From the NCBI RefSeq assembly GCF_030452765.1, contig NZ_JAKDLO010000027.1:1-32521 (forward strand): a stretch of 32,521 nucleotides of DNA. Direction: 5' to 3'. A program made the translations under genes and the position numbers. Of this stretch, positions 1 through 8,750 are shown piece by piece (within the stretch, counting starts at the first letter, position 1; every line of letters begins with the position of its first letter). This DNA is from Intrasporangium sp. (lineage in GTDB: Bacteria > Actinomycetota > Actinomycetes > Actinomycetales > Dermatophilaceae). The notes beneath the pieces are model-generated. The model searched no databases and was not told the DNA's origin. It was given only the letters and a program-made list of their open reading frames with translations.

Positions 1-1167
1 GCCGAGCTGGGCGCGGTCGTCATCGACGCAGACGAGGTTGCCCGCGAGGTTGTCGAGCCGGGTGAACCGGCCCTGAACGCGATCCGGGACCGGTTCGGCA
101 GCAGCGTGATCCGGGCCGACGGCTCGCTCGACCGGGCCGCGCTGGCCGCCCTCGTCTTCCCCGACCCCGAGGCGCTCGCCGCGCTCAACGCGATCACCGG
201 GCGGGCCATCATGACGCGGGTCGCCCAGCGACGAGCGGCCGCACCCGCCGAGGCCGTCACCGTCTTCGACATGCCGCTGCTGGTCGAGCGTCGGCTCTGG
301 GTCCAGGAGCACCTGGCGGTCGTCGTGCACGTCGATGTCGAGACTCGGGTGCGGCGCCTCGTCGAGCAGCGCGGGCTCGACGAGGCGGACGTGCGCCACC
401 GCATCGCCACACAGGCCGGCGACGCCGACCGCCGAGCCGCGGCCGACGTGTGGCTCGACAACACCGGCGCACCCGAGCAGCTCACCGCGGCCGTCGAGGC
501 CCTCTGGCGTGAGCGGCTCGAGCCGTACAACGCGAACCTCGTGCGCGGCATACGGACCCTTCGTCCCGAACGGGACGCCGTGGTCAGCCCCGAGCCGGAC
601 TGGGGCGCTCGCGGTGCGCGCGTCGTCGCGCGCATCTCGACGGCCCTCGAGCGGGCCGGTGTCGCCCGCGAGGTGAGGCACATCGGCTCGACCGCGGTGC
701 CCGGGCTGGTCGCCAAGGACGTCATCGACGCGCAGGTCGGGCTCGATCAGCTCGCAGACGCCGACCGGCCCTGGTTCGTGACGGCCATGCGCGACGCGGG
801 CTACCTGCTCAGCGTGCGGAACCTCGGGGACACGCCGCATCCGGTTGGCGCCGCCCCGGCCGGCTGGGCCAAGCGGTTCTACGGCGGTTGCGACCCGGGG
901 CAGGTCGTGCACGTGCACGTGCGGCAGACCGGGTCCCCCGGGTGGCGTTTCGCGCTGCTCTTCCGCGACTGGCTGCGGGCGGTGCCCGCCGAGCGTGAGG
1001 CGTATGCCGCTCACAAGCGCGCGCTGCTCGCCGCGGACCCGCGCACCGACGTCTACACCGAGGCGAAGGAGCCGTGGTTCGAGCAGGCGTGGGAGCGGGC
1101 CAACGCCTGGGCCGCGGCGACCGGTTGGACGCCGGTGCCGCCGGGTGAGCGGGACGTGGGGGAGTAG
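1..1167 (+). CDS. coaE: Dephospho-CoA kinase fused to GrpB/UPF0157 domain (5' partial)
   Basis: The reading frame is open from base 1, so the gene starts upstream of the window. The visible N-terminus ([16 protein letters not shown]) matches the part of CoaE just after the P-loop, so about 20 residues including the Walker A motif are missing. CoaE phosphorylates dephospho-CoA at the ribose 3'-OH, the last step of coenzyme A synthesis in the cytosol. Residues up to about 170 of the visible protein are the kinase domain. The rest (from about [11 protein letters not shown]; key stretch [20 protein letters not shown]) is a GrpB/UPF0157 domain of the nucleotidyltransferase-like fold. This CoaE-GrpB fusion is known in actinobacteria, for example the Mycobacterium tuberculosis coaE product. 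It lies directly upstream of uvrB, a common actinobacterial order. The role of the GrpB part is not established. Confidence 0.93.
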   Translation, partial: AELGAVVIDADEVAREVVEPGEPALNAIRDRFGSSVIRADGSLDRAALAALVFPDPEALAALNAITGRAIMTRVAQRRAAAPAEAVTVFDMPLLVERRLWVQEHLAVVVHVDVETRVRRLVEQRGLDEADVRHRIATQAGDADRRAAADVWLDNTGAPEQLTAAVEALWRERLEPYNANLVRGIRTLRPERDAVVSPEPDWGARGARVVARISTALERAGVAREVRHIGSTAVPGLVAKDVIDAQVGLDQLADADRPWFVTAMRDAGYLLSVRNLGDTPHPVGAAPAGWAKRFYGGCDPGQVVHVHVRQTGSPGWRFALLFRDWLRAVPAEREAYAAHKRALLAADPRTDVYTEAKEPWFEQAWERANAWAAATGWTPVPPGERDVGE

Positions 1168-1214
1168 GGCGGGACTGGAGCGTGTCTGTCGTACGGCAGG
1201 TTTACGGTTGGTGC

Positions 1215-3329
1215 ATGCGTCCGACCACCGACCTACAGCGCACGGTGGCCCCGTTCGAGGTCATCTCCGACTACCGGCCCAGCGGCGACCAGCCGTCGGC
1301 GATCGCGGAGCTGGCGCGGCGGGTACGGGCGGGCGAGCACGACGTCGTCCTGCTCGGCGCGACCGGCACCGGCAAGTCCGCGACGACGGCCTGGCTCATC
1401 GAGCAGGTGCAGCGGCCCACCCTCGTCATGGCGCCCAACAAGACGCTCGCCGCGCAGCTCGCCAACGAGTTCCGTGAGCTGCTGCCCAACAACGCCGTCG
1501 AGTACTTCGTCTCCTACTACGACTACTACCAGCCCGAGGCCTACATCCCGCAGACCGACACCTACATCGAGAAGGACAGCTCGGTCAACGACGAGGTCGA
1601 GCGGCTGCGGCACTCGGCGACGAACTCGCTGCTGACCCGGCGCGACGTCATCGTCGTCGCCTCCGTGTCGTGTATCTACGGTCTGGGCACACCGCAGGAG
1701 TACGTCGACCGGATGGCGCGGATCAAGGTCGGGCAGGAGGTCGTCCGCGACCAGCTGCTGCGACGGTTCGTCGAGATGCAGTACACCCGCAACGACCTCG
1801 CCTTCACCCGGGGCACCTTCCGCGTGCGCGGCGACACGGTCGAGATCATCCCGGTCTACGAGGAGCTGGCCATCCGCATCGAGTTCTTCGGCGACGAGAT
1901 CGAGCGCATCTACACGCTGCACCCGGTCACCGGAGAGGTGGTCCGCGAGGAGCAGGAGATGTATGTCTTCCCTGCCTCGCACTACGTCGCGGGCCCCGAG
2001 CGGATGGAGCGGGCCATCGGCGGGATCGAGTCCGAGCTGGAGCAGCGGCTCGCCGAGCTCGACCGGCAGGGCAAGCTGCTCGAGTCACAGCGTCTGCGGA
2101 TGCGCACGACCTACGACATCGAGATGATGCGCCAGGTCGGCTTCTGCTCCGGCATCGAGAACTACTCGCGGCACATCGACGGTCGCGAGGCGGGCTCCGC
2201 GCCGAACTGCCTGCTCGACTACTTCCCCGAGGACTTCCTGCTCGTCATCGACGAGTCGCACCAGACGGTGCCGCAGATCGGTGCGATGTACGAGGGCGAC
2301 ATGTCCCGCAAGCGGATGCTGGTCGAGCACGGCTTCCGGCTGCCGAGCGCGATGGACAACAGGCCGCTGAAGTGGGAGGAGTTCCTCGAGCGCATCGGCC
2401 AGACGATCTACCTGTCCGCCACCCCGGGCGACTACGAGCTCGCGAGGTCCGGGGTTCCGGTGGAGCAGATCATCCGCCCCACCGGCCTGGTCGACCCCGA
2501 GGTCGTGCTCAAGCCGACGAAGGGCCAGATCGACGACCTCATGCACGAGATCCGCGAGCGCACCGAGCGCAACGAGCGGGTCCTCGTCACCACGTTGACC
2601 AAGAAGATGGCCGAGGACCTCACCGACTACCTGCTCGACAAGGGCATCCGGGTGCGCTACCTGCACAGCGACATCGACACGCTGCGGCGGGTCGAGCTGC
2701 TCAGAGAGCTGCGTACCGGTGTCTTCGACGTCCTCGTCGGCATCAACCTGCTCCGCGAGGGCCTGGACCTGCCCGAGGTCTCTCTCGTCTCGATCCTCGA
2801 CGCCGACAAGGAGGGCTTCCTGCGCTCGACCCGCAGCCTCATCCAGACCATCGGCCGGGCGGCCCGGAACGTCTCCGGGCAGGTCCACATGTATGCCGAT
2901 GCGGTCACCCCCTCGATGCGACAGGCGCTCGACGAGACGAACCGTCGCCGCGCGAAGCAGGTCGCGTACAACACCGAGATGGGCATCGACCCGCAGCCGC
3001 TGCGCAAGCGGATCGCCGACATCACCGACCTGCTCCAGCGCGAGGACGCGGACACGCAGGAGCTGATCGGGTCGGGGCGCATACAGTCCCGCGGCAAGAC
3101 CGGCTCCGGCCGCGGCGCGGTGGCCGCGGATGCCGGGGTCGCCGGCGCTGTCGGTTCGAAGCGTCCGGCCGACCTGGCTGCGGCCGACCTGGCCGCCCTA
3201 ATCCTGGAGCTCACCCCCAATATGCACCCGGCCGCCGCCTTGCTGAACTTCTTGGGGGGGGCGGGGCGGCGCGACGAGATCGGCGAGCTGAAGAAGGAGC
3301 TGCGGCAGATGACGGCCGCCACCCACTGA
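1215..3329 (+). CDS. uvrB: Excinuclease ABC subunit UvrB
   Basis: UvrB is the damage-verifying helicase-like subunit of nucleotide excision repair; it receives lesions from UvrA and recruits UvrC. The sequence shows Walker A GATGTGKS, the beta-hairpin region [14 protein letters not shown], the DESH Walker B box ([15 protein letters not shown]) and the helicase motif [10 protein letters not shown] chose ATG 1215 because the protein then begins [16 protein letters not shown], as in Streptomyces UvrB; an in-frame GTG at 1182 would add 11 residues. No clear Shine-Dalgarno sequence decides the start. The C-terminal UVR motif, which contacts UvrC, is odd: where the family has roughly M-AA--L-FE-AA-LRDEI this protein has [20 protein letters not shown], coded by a local cluster of unusual codons and a run of eight G (see findings). 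The frame itself stays open to the normal end, LKKELRQM. Confidence 0.97.
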   Translation: MRPTTDLQRTVAPFEVISDYRPSGDQPSAIAELARRVRAGEHDVVLLGATGTGKSATTAWLIEQVQRPTLVMAPNKTLAAQLANEFRELLPNNAVEYFVSYYDYYQPEAYIPQTDTYIEKDSSVNDEVERLRHSATNSLLTRRDVIVVASVSCIYGLGTPQEYVDRMARIKVGQEVVRDQLLRRFVEMQYTRNDLAFTRGTFRVRGDTVEIIPVYEELAIRIEFFGDEIERIYTLHPVTGEVVREEQEMYVFPASHYVAGPERMERAIGGIESELEQRLAELDRQGKLLESQRLRMRTTYDIEMMRQVGFCSGIENYSRHIDGREAGSAPNCLLDYFPEDFLLVIDESHQTVPQIGAMYEGDMSRKRMLVEHGFRLPSAMDNRPLKWEEFLERIGQTIYLSATPGDYELARSGVPVEQIIRPTGLVDPEVVLKPTKGQIDDLMHEIRERTERNERVLVTTLTKKMAEDLTDYLLDKGIRVRYLHSDIDTLRRVELLRELRTGVFDVLVGINLLREGLDLPEVSLVSILDADKEGFLRSTRSLIQTIGRAARNVSGQVHMYADAVTPSMRQALDETNRRRAKQVAYNTEMGIDPQPLRKRIADITDLLQREDADTQELIGSGRIQSRGKTGSGRGAVAADAGVAGAVGSKRPADLAAADLAALILELTPNMHPAAALLNFLGGAGRRDEIGELKKELRQMTAATH

Positions 3330-3405
3330 GGGACGTGTGTCCGTAGGCTGGACGCTCAGCGGTCTCCGATTTGAGCCGGCCCACGAGAGGATGAGAGGAT
3401 CATAA

Positions 3406-3532
3406 GACACGGGCGGGTAGTACCCCCCAAGCGCCGTGCGGGCCACCAGGGGCGGGGGCCCGCGGCCGCGCGGCCCCGGGCCGTCGGTCCGCCTTCTGGG
3501 CGGGAGAGACCTCCGGTCTCTGCTGCCGTGTC
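3406..3532 (+). ncRNA. Structured leader of terC, probable yybP-ykoY-type Mn2+ riboswitch
   Basis: The 218-bp gap between uvrB and terC holds a GC-rich foldable leader. GACACGG (3406-3412) is complementary to CCGTGTC (3526-3532), a 7-bp closing stem that ends one base before the GGAAGG ribosome binding site of terC (3534-3539). Just inside the 5' arm is GGGTAGTACCCC, resembling the conserved GGGGAGUAG loop of yybP-ykoY RNAs. Near the 3' side is a perfect hairpin AGAGACC-TCC-GGTCTCT (3505-3521). yybP-ykoY riboswitches sense Mn2+ and typically precede TerC-family or other Mn2+ exporter genes. Class assignment is from memory of the consensus and the gene context, not a covariance search. If correct, Mn2+ would control access to the terC ribosome binding site. 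Confidence 0.5.
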
Positions 3533-3547
3533 CGGAAGGTTCCATTC

Positions 3548-4534
3548 ATGAATGTGCCCACCTGGGGCTGGATCGTCACGATCGCCGTGTTGACCGTGTT
3601 CCTCCTCGTCGACGTCTTCGTCATCGCCCGACGACCGCACGTGCCATCGATGGCCGAGGTGACGCGCCATCTCATCTTCTTCATCTCGCTCGCCATCCTC
3701 TTCGGGCTCTACGTCTGGTATGAGTGGGGGGGCAGGTACGCGGGCGAGTTCTACGCGGGCTGGCTGACCGAGTACTCCCTGTCGGTCGACAACCTGTTCG
3801 TCTTCCTGCTCATCATGCAGAACTTCCGGGTACCGGCCCGGCTGCAACAGTCGGCCCTCATGACCGGCATCGTCATCGCGATCATCCTGCGCGGCATCTT
3901 CATCGCGGTCGGGGCGGCGGCCATCAACGCGTTCGCATGGGTCTTCTACATCTTCGGTGCGTTCCTCATCTATACGGCCGTCAAGCTCGCCAAGGGAGGC
4001 GACGAGGAGGACGAGTTCGAGGAGAACCGGATCCTCAAGTGGGTCGAGGGCCGGTTCCCGGCGACGACGGAGTTCCACGGGACGAGCCTGATGATCGTCG
4101 AGAACGGCAAGCGGCTGATCACCCCGATGTTCATCGTCATCATCGCCCTCGGCACGACCGACGTGCTCTTCGCGCTCGACTCCATCCCGGCGATCTTCGG
4201 CCTGACGAAGGAGCCGTTCCTCGTCCTGACTGCGAACATCTTCGCGCTCATGGGGCTGCGCCAGCTCTACTTCCTCATCGGCGGACTGCTCAAGCGGCTC
4301 GTCTACCTCAGCATCGGCCTGGCGGTCCTCCTCGGCTTCATCGGCGTCAAGCTCATGCTGCATGCCCTGCACGAGAACAACCTGCCGTTCATCAACGGCG
4401 GGCAGCCGGTCCACTCGGTCCCCGACATCCCGATCTCCGTCTCCCTCGGCGCGATCATCCTCATCCTCGGCGTCACGACAGTGGCGAGCCTGTGGAAGAC
4501 CAAGCACGACGCGAGGGCATCCACGACTGACTGA
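3548..4534 (+). CDS. terC: TerC family integral membrane protein (probable metal exporter)
   Basis: This 328-aa protein has about eight to nine hydrophobic segments from residue 5 onward and the TerC signature acidic residues inside membrane segments: Asp81 in SLSVDNLFVF and Asp211 in LFALDSIPAI. A charged cytoplasmic loop (GDEEDEFEENR, about residues 151-161) splits the two halves. TerC/Alx/YkoY proteins are linked to tellurite resistance and, for several members, to Mn2+ efflux that supplies or protects secreted metalloproteins. The start ATG 3548 has a good GGAAGG ribosome binding site 8 nt upstream. The neighbour upstream is uvrB; uvrB-terC adjacency is common in actinobacteria. The structured leader (3406-3532) suggests metal-dependent control. 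Substrate is inferred, not visible. Confidence 0.93.
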   Translation: MNVPTWGWIVTIAVLTVFLLVDVFVIARRPHVPSMAEVTRHLIFFISLAILFGLYVWYEWGGRYAGEFYAGWLTEYSLSVDNLFVFLLIMQNFRVPARLQQSALMTGIVIAIILRGIFIAVGAAAINAFAWVFYIFGAFLIYTAVKLAKGGDEEDEFEENRILKWVEGRFPATTEFHGTSLMIVENGKRLITPMFIVIIALGTTDVLFALDSIPAIFGLTKEPFLVLTANIFALMGLRQLYFLIGGLLKRLVYLSIGLAVLLGFIGVKLMLHALHENNLPFINGGQPVHSVPDIPISVSLGAIILILGVTTVASLWKTKHDARASTTD

Positions 4535-4627
4535 CCGAGCCCCGCGGCTGGCCTGCTCGTCGTTCTCTACCAGGTGTGGCCGTTCGCTTCGGCGTTCCGC
4601 TCCGCCGGGCTCTCAGGCACGTTGCTG

Positions 4628-4656
4628 TGGACGGGAGAGCGACTGGACGCTAATTT
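4628..4656 (+). promoter_or_regulatory. Weak sigma70-like promoter candidate before the permease
   Basis: TGGACG (4628-4633) and TAATTT (4651-4656) are 17 bp apart and lie about 110 bp before the GTG start at 4766. The match to TTGACA/TATAAT is modest (4/6 and 3/6), but TAATTT is one of the few AT-rich spots in the 231-bp terC-permease gap. Apart from this I see nothing defined in the gap. Confidence 0.22.
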
Positions 4657-4765
4657 TGGTCCCGTCGCTGTTGGCCGTGCGCCGCGTCCGACCGATCGAG
4701 AGGGCTGCCCATGTCTCGCTCAGTGCCACTGCACCGTTCGCTGATCGCGCACGGGGGTTCCTGAC

Positions 4766-6583
4766 GTGGCCGGCGGCGGCCCCGAGCTGAAGAAGGCGCT
4801 CAACCAGCGTCAGCTGACCATGATCGCGATGGGCGGCGTCATCGGCGCGGGCCTGTTCGTCGGGTCGGGCACGGTCATCCACGACACCGGACCGGGGGCG
4901 TTCCTCACCTACTTGCTGTGCGGAGTCCTGATCATCCTGGTCATGCGGATGCTCGCCGAGATGGCGGTGGCAAACCCGACGACGGGGTCGTTCGCCGACT
5001 ACTCCCGCAAGGCACTCGGTGACTGGGCCGGCTTCTCCGTCGGCTGGCTGTACTGGTACTTCTGGGTCATCGTGGTCGGGTTCGAGGCAGTCGCCGGAGC
5101 GACGGTCATCAACTACTGGCTCCCGGATGTGCCGACCTGGCTGCTGAGCCTTGTCCTCATGCTCCTCATGACGGGGACGAACCTCATCTCGGTGTCGTCC
5201 TTCGGCGAGTTCGAGTTCTGGTTCGCGGGCGTCAAGGTTGCCGCCATCATCGTCTTCCTCTTCTGCGGTACGCTCTTCGTCCTCGGGATCTGGCCCAACG
5301 CAAGCCTGGACTTCAGCAACCTCACCTCGCACGGGGGCTTCTTCCCCAACGGCGGGTTGGCCATCACCGCCGGAGTCGTCACCGTGATCTTCTCGATGGT
5401 CGGTGCGGAGATTGCGACCATCGCAGCCGCCGAGTCCGACGATCCCGCGCGCGGTGTCGCCAAGGCCGCCAACTCGGTCATCACCCGCATCGCGATCTTC
5501 TTCGTCGGCTCGATCTTCCTGCTGGCCGTCATCCTGCCCTGGAACTCGCCCGAGCTCCAGGCCTCGCCATACGTCGCGGCGTTCAAGCAGATGGGCATCC
5601 CGTACGCCGACGACCTGATGAACGCGGTCGTCCTGACCGCCGTCCTGTCCTGCCTCAACTCCGGCCTCTACACCGCCTCCCGGATGCTGTTCGTCCTCGC
5701 TGCCCGCCGCGAGGCGCCCGCGTCGATGGTGTCGGTCAACCGCCGCGGCGTGCCGATGGTCGCCATCCTGGCCTCGTCGGTCGTCGGATTCCTGGCCGTG
5801 ATCATGGCGGCCATCTCGCCGGACACCGTGTTCTCCTTCCTGCTCAACTCATCCGGTGCCGTCATCCTGTTCGTCTACCTGCTGATCGCCATCTCCCAGA
5901 TCGTCCTGCGCGCTCGAGCGGACAGCTCGACGCTCAAGGTGAAGATGTGGTTCTTCCCCTTGCTCTCGGGGATCACGGTCCTGGGCATCGTCCTCGTCCT
6001 GCTCCAGATGGGACTGACCGAGGACGTGCGGATCCAGCTGATCCTGAGCCTGTTGTCGTGGGCCGTGGTCATCGTCCTCTTCTTGCTCAACAGGGCCCGG
6101 ATCGCCCGGCTACCGGAGAGGCTCACCCCCGAGCCGACCGGCGAGGCGCGTCGCGTGCTCGTCCTGGCCAACCAGACCCTGGAAGCCGGCGAGCTGCTCG
6201 ACGAGCTGAAGCGGATCGACGCAACGGGCAAGGCGAGGTACTACGTCTGCGTGCCGGCCAGCCCGGTGGAGACGGGGACCGCGTGGACCCACGGCGCGGT
6301 ATCGGTACGGGATGCGACGGTCGAGGCCGCGCAGGCGCGGCTGGACAGGACACTCGCAGCCCTCTCGGCACAACACCTCGACGCCTCGGGCAGTCTCGGC
6401 GACTACCGTCCGCTGCGCGCGCTCCAGGCTGCCGTGCAGGAGTTCCACCCCGACCAGATCCTCGTCGTGACCCTTCCCGCGTCGGAGTCGGTGTGGCAGC
6501 GCTTCGAGGTCGTCGACCGCGCGGGTGAGCTGGGCGTGCCGGTCACGCATGTCGAGGCCGCCTCGCTCGTGGCGCCGGTATGA
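4766..6583 (+). CDS. APC-superfamily amino acid permease with C-terminal Usp-like domain
   Basis: Residues 1-450 form a 12-helix amino-acid permease of the AAT/GABA-permease type: the first helix carries the signature IAMGGVIGAGLFVGSG, followed by typical stretches such as RMLAEMAVANPTTGSFADYSR. It should import an amino acid by proton symport across the cytoplasmic membrane; substrate cannot be read from the sequence. Residues about 460-605 are an extra soluble domain (starting EARRVLVLANQTLEAGELLDEL, with QILVVTLPASESVWQRF near the end). It looks like a Usp/HUP-type alpha/beta domain and is probably cytoplasmic. Most such permeases end after helix 12 at about 450-500 residues. The next gene, 3 nt downstream, is a free universal stress protein, so the two are almost surely co-transcribed. 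The GTG start at 4766 follows ACGGGGG; it gives a short N-terminus before helix 1. Confidence 0.9.
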   Translation: MAGGGPELKKALNQRQLTMIAMGGVIGAGLFVGSGTVIHDTGPGAFLTYLLCGVLIILVMRMLAEMAVANPTTGSFADYSRKALGDWAGFSVGWLYWYFWVIVVGFEAVAGATVINYWLPDVPTWLLSLVLMLLMTGTNLISVSSFGEFEFWFAGVKVAAIIVFLFCGTLFVLGIWPNASLDFSNLTSHGGFFPNGGLAITAGVVTVIFSMVGAEIATIAAAESDDPARGVAKAANSVITRIAIFFVGSIFLLAVILPWNSPELQASPYVAAFKQMGIPYADDLMNAVVLTAVLSCLNSGLYTASRMLFVLAARREAPASMVSVNRRGVPMVAILASSVVGFLAVIMAAISPDTVFSFLLNSSGAVILFVYLLIAISQIVLRARADSSTLKVKMWFFPLLSGITVLGIVLVLLQMGLTEDVRIQLILSLLSWAVVIVLFLLNRARIARLPERLTPEPTGEARRVLVLANQTLEAGELLDELKRIDATGKARYYVCVPASPVETGTAWTHGAVSVRDATVEAAQARLDRTLAALSAQHLDASGSLGDYRPLRALQAAVQEFHPDQILVVTLPASESVWQRFEVVDRAGELGVPVTHVEAASLVAPV

Positions 6584-6586
6584 GCC

Positions 6587-7492
6587 ATGACGATCGTCGT
6601 CGGCTACACCACGCAGGAGAGCGGACTCTCGGCCCTTGAGCTGGCGGCCGTGCTGGCGCGTTCCACAGGTGAGCCGCTGGTCGTGACCGTCGTCATCGCG
6701 ACCCCGAACGTCGCCGGAGTATCGGACCTCGTCGACGGCGACTACGTCGCGCCGCTCAGGGAATGGGGCGAGTCCGTCCTCGACAGGGCCAGAGTCACCC
6801 TCCCACAGGACGTCGAGGCGACCTTCGAGGTGCGTCAGGCATCGTCCATCCCCGCAGGGCTCCTCGAGTCGGCTGCGGACGCTGACGCGTCGGCCATGGT
6901 CCTCGGCTCCTCGAGCAAGGGGTCCCTCGGCCGGATCTCGCTCGGCAGCATCATCGACCGGCTCGTGCACACGGCGCCGCTGCCGGTGCTGCTCGCCCCG
7001 CGCGGGTTTCGCTCGGGGCCGACCTCGCGCATCCGCCGGGTCAGCATCGGCTACGGAGGGTCCTCGGGTGATGCGCGCCTGGTCGCCGTGGGCGCGCAGT
7101 TTGCCGAGTCCGTCGGCGCGGACCTACGAGCCGTCTCTTTCCTGGCCCGACCGCCCAAGAGGTTCTACGGGACCATCGAGGAGTCCGCGGACGATCTGGT
7201 CGTCGACGAGTGGGTGGCTCGCACGAAGGCCGCTCTCGAGACACAGCTGGGTGCGGTGGATGCCGCCCTGGACCGGCTCGCCTGTTCGCTCGCAGTCGGT
7301 GTGGGTGCCTCCTGGAGCAAGGCGATCTCGGATGTGCCCTGGGCAGACGGTGACCTGCTGGTGCTCGGCCCGAGCTCGGCCGCCCTGGCCACCCGGCTCT
7401 TCCTCGGGTCCCGGGCGTCCAAGATCCTGCGATCGGTGCCGGTGCCGGTCCTGATGGTGCCCGCCCCGCGCACCGCCCGAGTCGAGGGCTGA
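6587..7492 (+). CDS. Universal stress protein, tandem Usp domains
   Basis: This 301-aa protein has two Usp domains. The first (about 1-145) ends in an ATP-binding-type motif MVLGSSSKGSLGRISLGS followed by PLPVLLAPRG. The second (about 150-295) ends in LLVLGPSSAALATRLFLGS and PVPVLMVP, where the glycines of the nucleotide motif are partly lost, so only the first domain is likely to bind ATP. Universal stress proteins are cytosolic and associated with dormancy, energy stress and, when paired with transporters, transport regulation. The ATG lies 3 nt after the permease stop, which indicates translational coupling and suggests that it acts with the permease; the permease itself carries a related extra domain. 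That functional link is inferred. Confidence 0.92.
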   Translation: MTIVVGYTTQESGLSALELAAVLARSTGEPLVVTVVIATPNVAGVSDLVDGDYVAPLREWGESVLDRARVTLPQDVEATFEVRQASSIPAGLLESAADADASAMVLGSSSKGSLGRISLGSIIDRLVHTAPLPVLLAPRGFRSGPTSRIRRVSIGYGGSSGDARLVAVGAQFAESVGADLRAVSFLARPPKRFYGTIEESADDLVVDEWVARTKAALETQLGAVDAALDRLACSLAVGVGASWSKAISDVPWADGDLLVLGPSSAALATRLFLGSRASKILRSVPVPVLMVPAPRTARVEG

Positions 7493-7521
7493 CGGGCGGC
7501 CCGGGGTGGTCGCCTCGTCGT

Positions 7522-7985
7522 CTACGTCTTCTCCTGCGGGTCGAGCTCGTTGAGAAGCCAGTTTGCATCAGGCGATGCTGCTCGAACGACAGGCCGCGCT
7601 GCACGCTGGCGTAGTCGTGGAACAGCGGCATGCTCGGGTCGGCCGGCCGGACCGGACTCGTTCATCTCGGCGGCGAACTGCTGGTACTCGGCGAGCGCGG
7701 CACGGTGCTTCTCTCTCGGTAGCGACGAGCGACCGCGCCTCCTGTCGGTCCGCGAGCCACAGCGAGTAGAGCCGCAGCAAGACCTCGTCGCGTGTTGTCT
7801 GCGGGGGAGCAGGGGAGGTCGCCCAAGCGATCAGCGTTCGCTTGCCGGCCGCGGTGATCGAGTAGCGCTTGGTGTCGCGCGGCCCCAGCCCGTCGACCAC
7901 ACGGTGCCGGACAAAGCCCTTGGCCTCCAGCCGGGCCAGCTCGGGATAGATCCCTGCTCCCGATGGATGTCCATCCTCCTACGAT
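7522..7985 (-). pseudogene. PadR-family transcriptional regulator, frameshifted remnant
   Basis: Read on the minus strand, pieces of a PadR-like regulator appear in different frames. The body, IYPELARLEAKGFVRHRVVDG then GPRDTKRYSITAAGKRTL and DEVLLRLYSLWLADRQEAR, is the winged-helix C-part and dimerisation helix start. The continuation KHRAALAEYQQFAAEMNE is shifted by one frame near 7715. PLFHDYASVQRGLSFEQHR lies in a third frame, and the tail NWLLNELDPQEKT with its stop (7522-7524) is in a different frame again. The N-terminal recognition helices are not found: in-frame stops appear just upstream of about 7985. At least three indels make this a pseudogene unless the sequence is poor here. 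A 12-bp direct repeat (GCTCCCGATGGA at 7956 and 8006) lies at the damaged 5' end. From 7986 to 8245 I see no supportable gene. Confidence 0.7.
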
Positions 7986-8245
7986 GGGCATCGGGACCTC
8001 CTCAAGCTCCCGATGGACGCGCGAGCGCGTCCCGTACGCGAATGGTTGATACGACTGATGATGACGCGTCTGAGCTGAGGAGGATTGGCCTGGTCGCGAC
8101 AGGTTGTCCCGCTGTGCTCCCGGGCCACCGGTCGTTGCAGGGCGGCTGCACCTGGTCGGGGACATCGTGCGCGACGGCCAGCAACTCGTCCCCACAACGG
8201 CTCCGGCGAAGTCCCGGTGATGGTGCGAACATTCGTGATGGGTCC

Positions 8246-8671
8246 TCAGTAGTCGTAGCGGGCCTCGACCTCGTGGAAGTCGTCGGTCCCGAAGTAGTCG
8301 ATGCGCCCGGTTCCACCGTGGGTCACATCGTGACCTGGACCGCCCACGACGCAGTCGTCCCCGCGGTCGCCGTAGAGCTCGTCGTGGCCTGCGCCGCCGA
8401 GGATGACGTCGTTGCCCTGCCCGCCATGGATGGTGTCGTGCCCGCCGAGTCCATCGATGATGTCCCGTCCCGGTGTGCCGATGATCTCGTCGTCACCTGG
8501 CCCACCCATGATGCGGTTGCCGACGAACGGCGAACACCAGGCGGACGCGACGTCCGCGCTCGGGTCGGGCTCGGCCCCAGGAGCCGCGCCGGCAACCGTG
8601 CTGGCGGCAAACAGACCCGCCATCGCGGCCGACGTGGCGAGGGCAGTGACGCGGAATGATCTGTGCGACAT
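8246..8671 (-). CDS. Small secreted RTX-type calcium-binding repeat protein
   Basis: This 141-aa protein starts with a Sec-type signal peptide (hydrophobic ALATSAAMAGLFAASTVAGA, likely cut after about residue 29). From residue 56 to about 127 it has eight nonapeptides of the GGxGxDxux hemolysin type, for example GGQGNDVIL and GGAGHDELY; the last copies are degenerate. Such repeats form a Ca2+-binding parallel beta-roll. Two cysteines (46 and 107) could form a disulphide outside the cell. No enzymatic domain is present, so it may be a stand-alone calcium-binding or surface protein. The start is supported by AAGGAAT about 7 nt upstream of the ATG. It lies 79 bp downstream of the large SARP-type regulator on the same strand and could be controlled by it. 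RTX proteins with a Sec signal rather than type I secretion are known in actinobacteria. Confidence 0.88.
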   Translation of the reverse strand: MSHRSFRVTALATSAAMAGLFAASTVAGAAPGAEPDPSADVASAWCSPFVGNRIMGGPGDDEIIGTPGRDIIDGLGGHDTIHGGQGNDVILGGAGHDELYGDRGDDCVVGGPGHDVTHGGTGRIDYFGTDDFHEVEARYDY

Positions 8672-8750
8672 CGTGATTCCTTGCTTCTGGTGGTCCGGCC
8701 TGTTGACCGGTGCTGCCTGTGCAGTGACTCAGAGTGTCAGGGTGGCGTCA

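Noticed and set aside
1168-1214. LexA-type operator before uvrB
   Set aside because: No CGAAC/GTTCG-type palindrome is present in the short gap.
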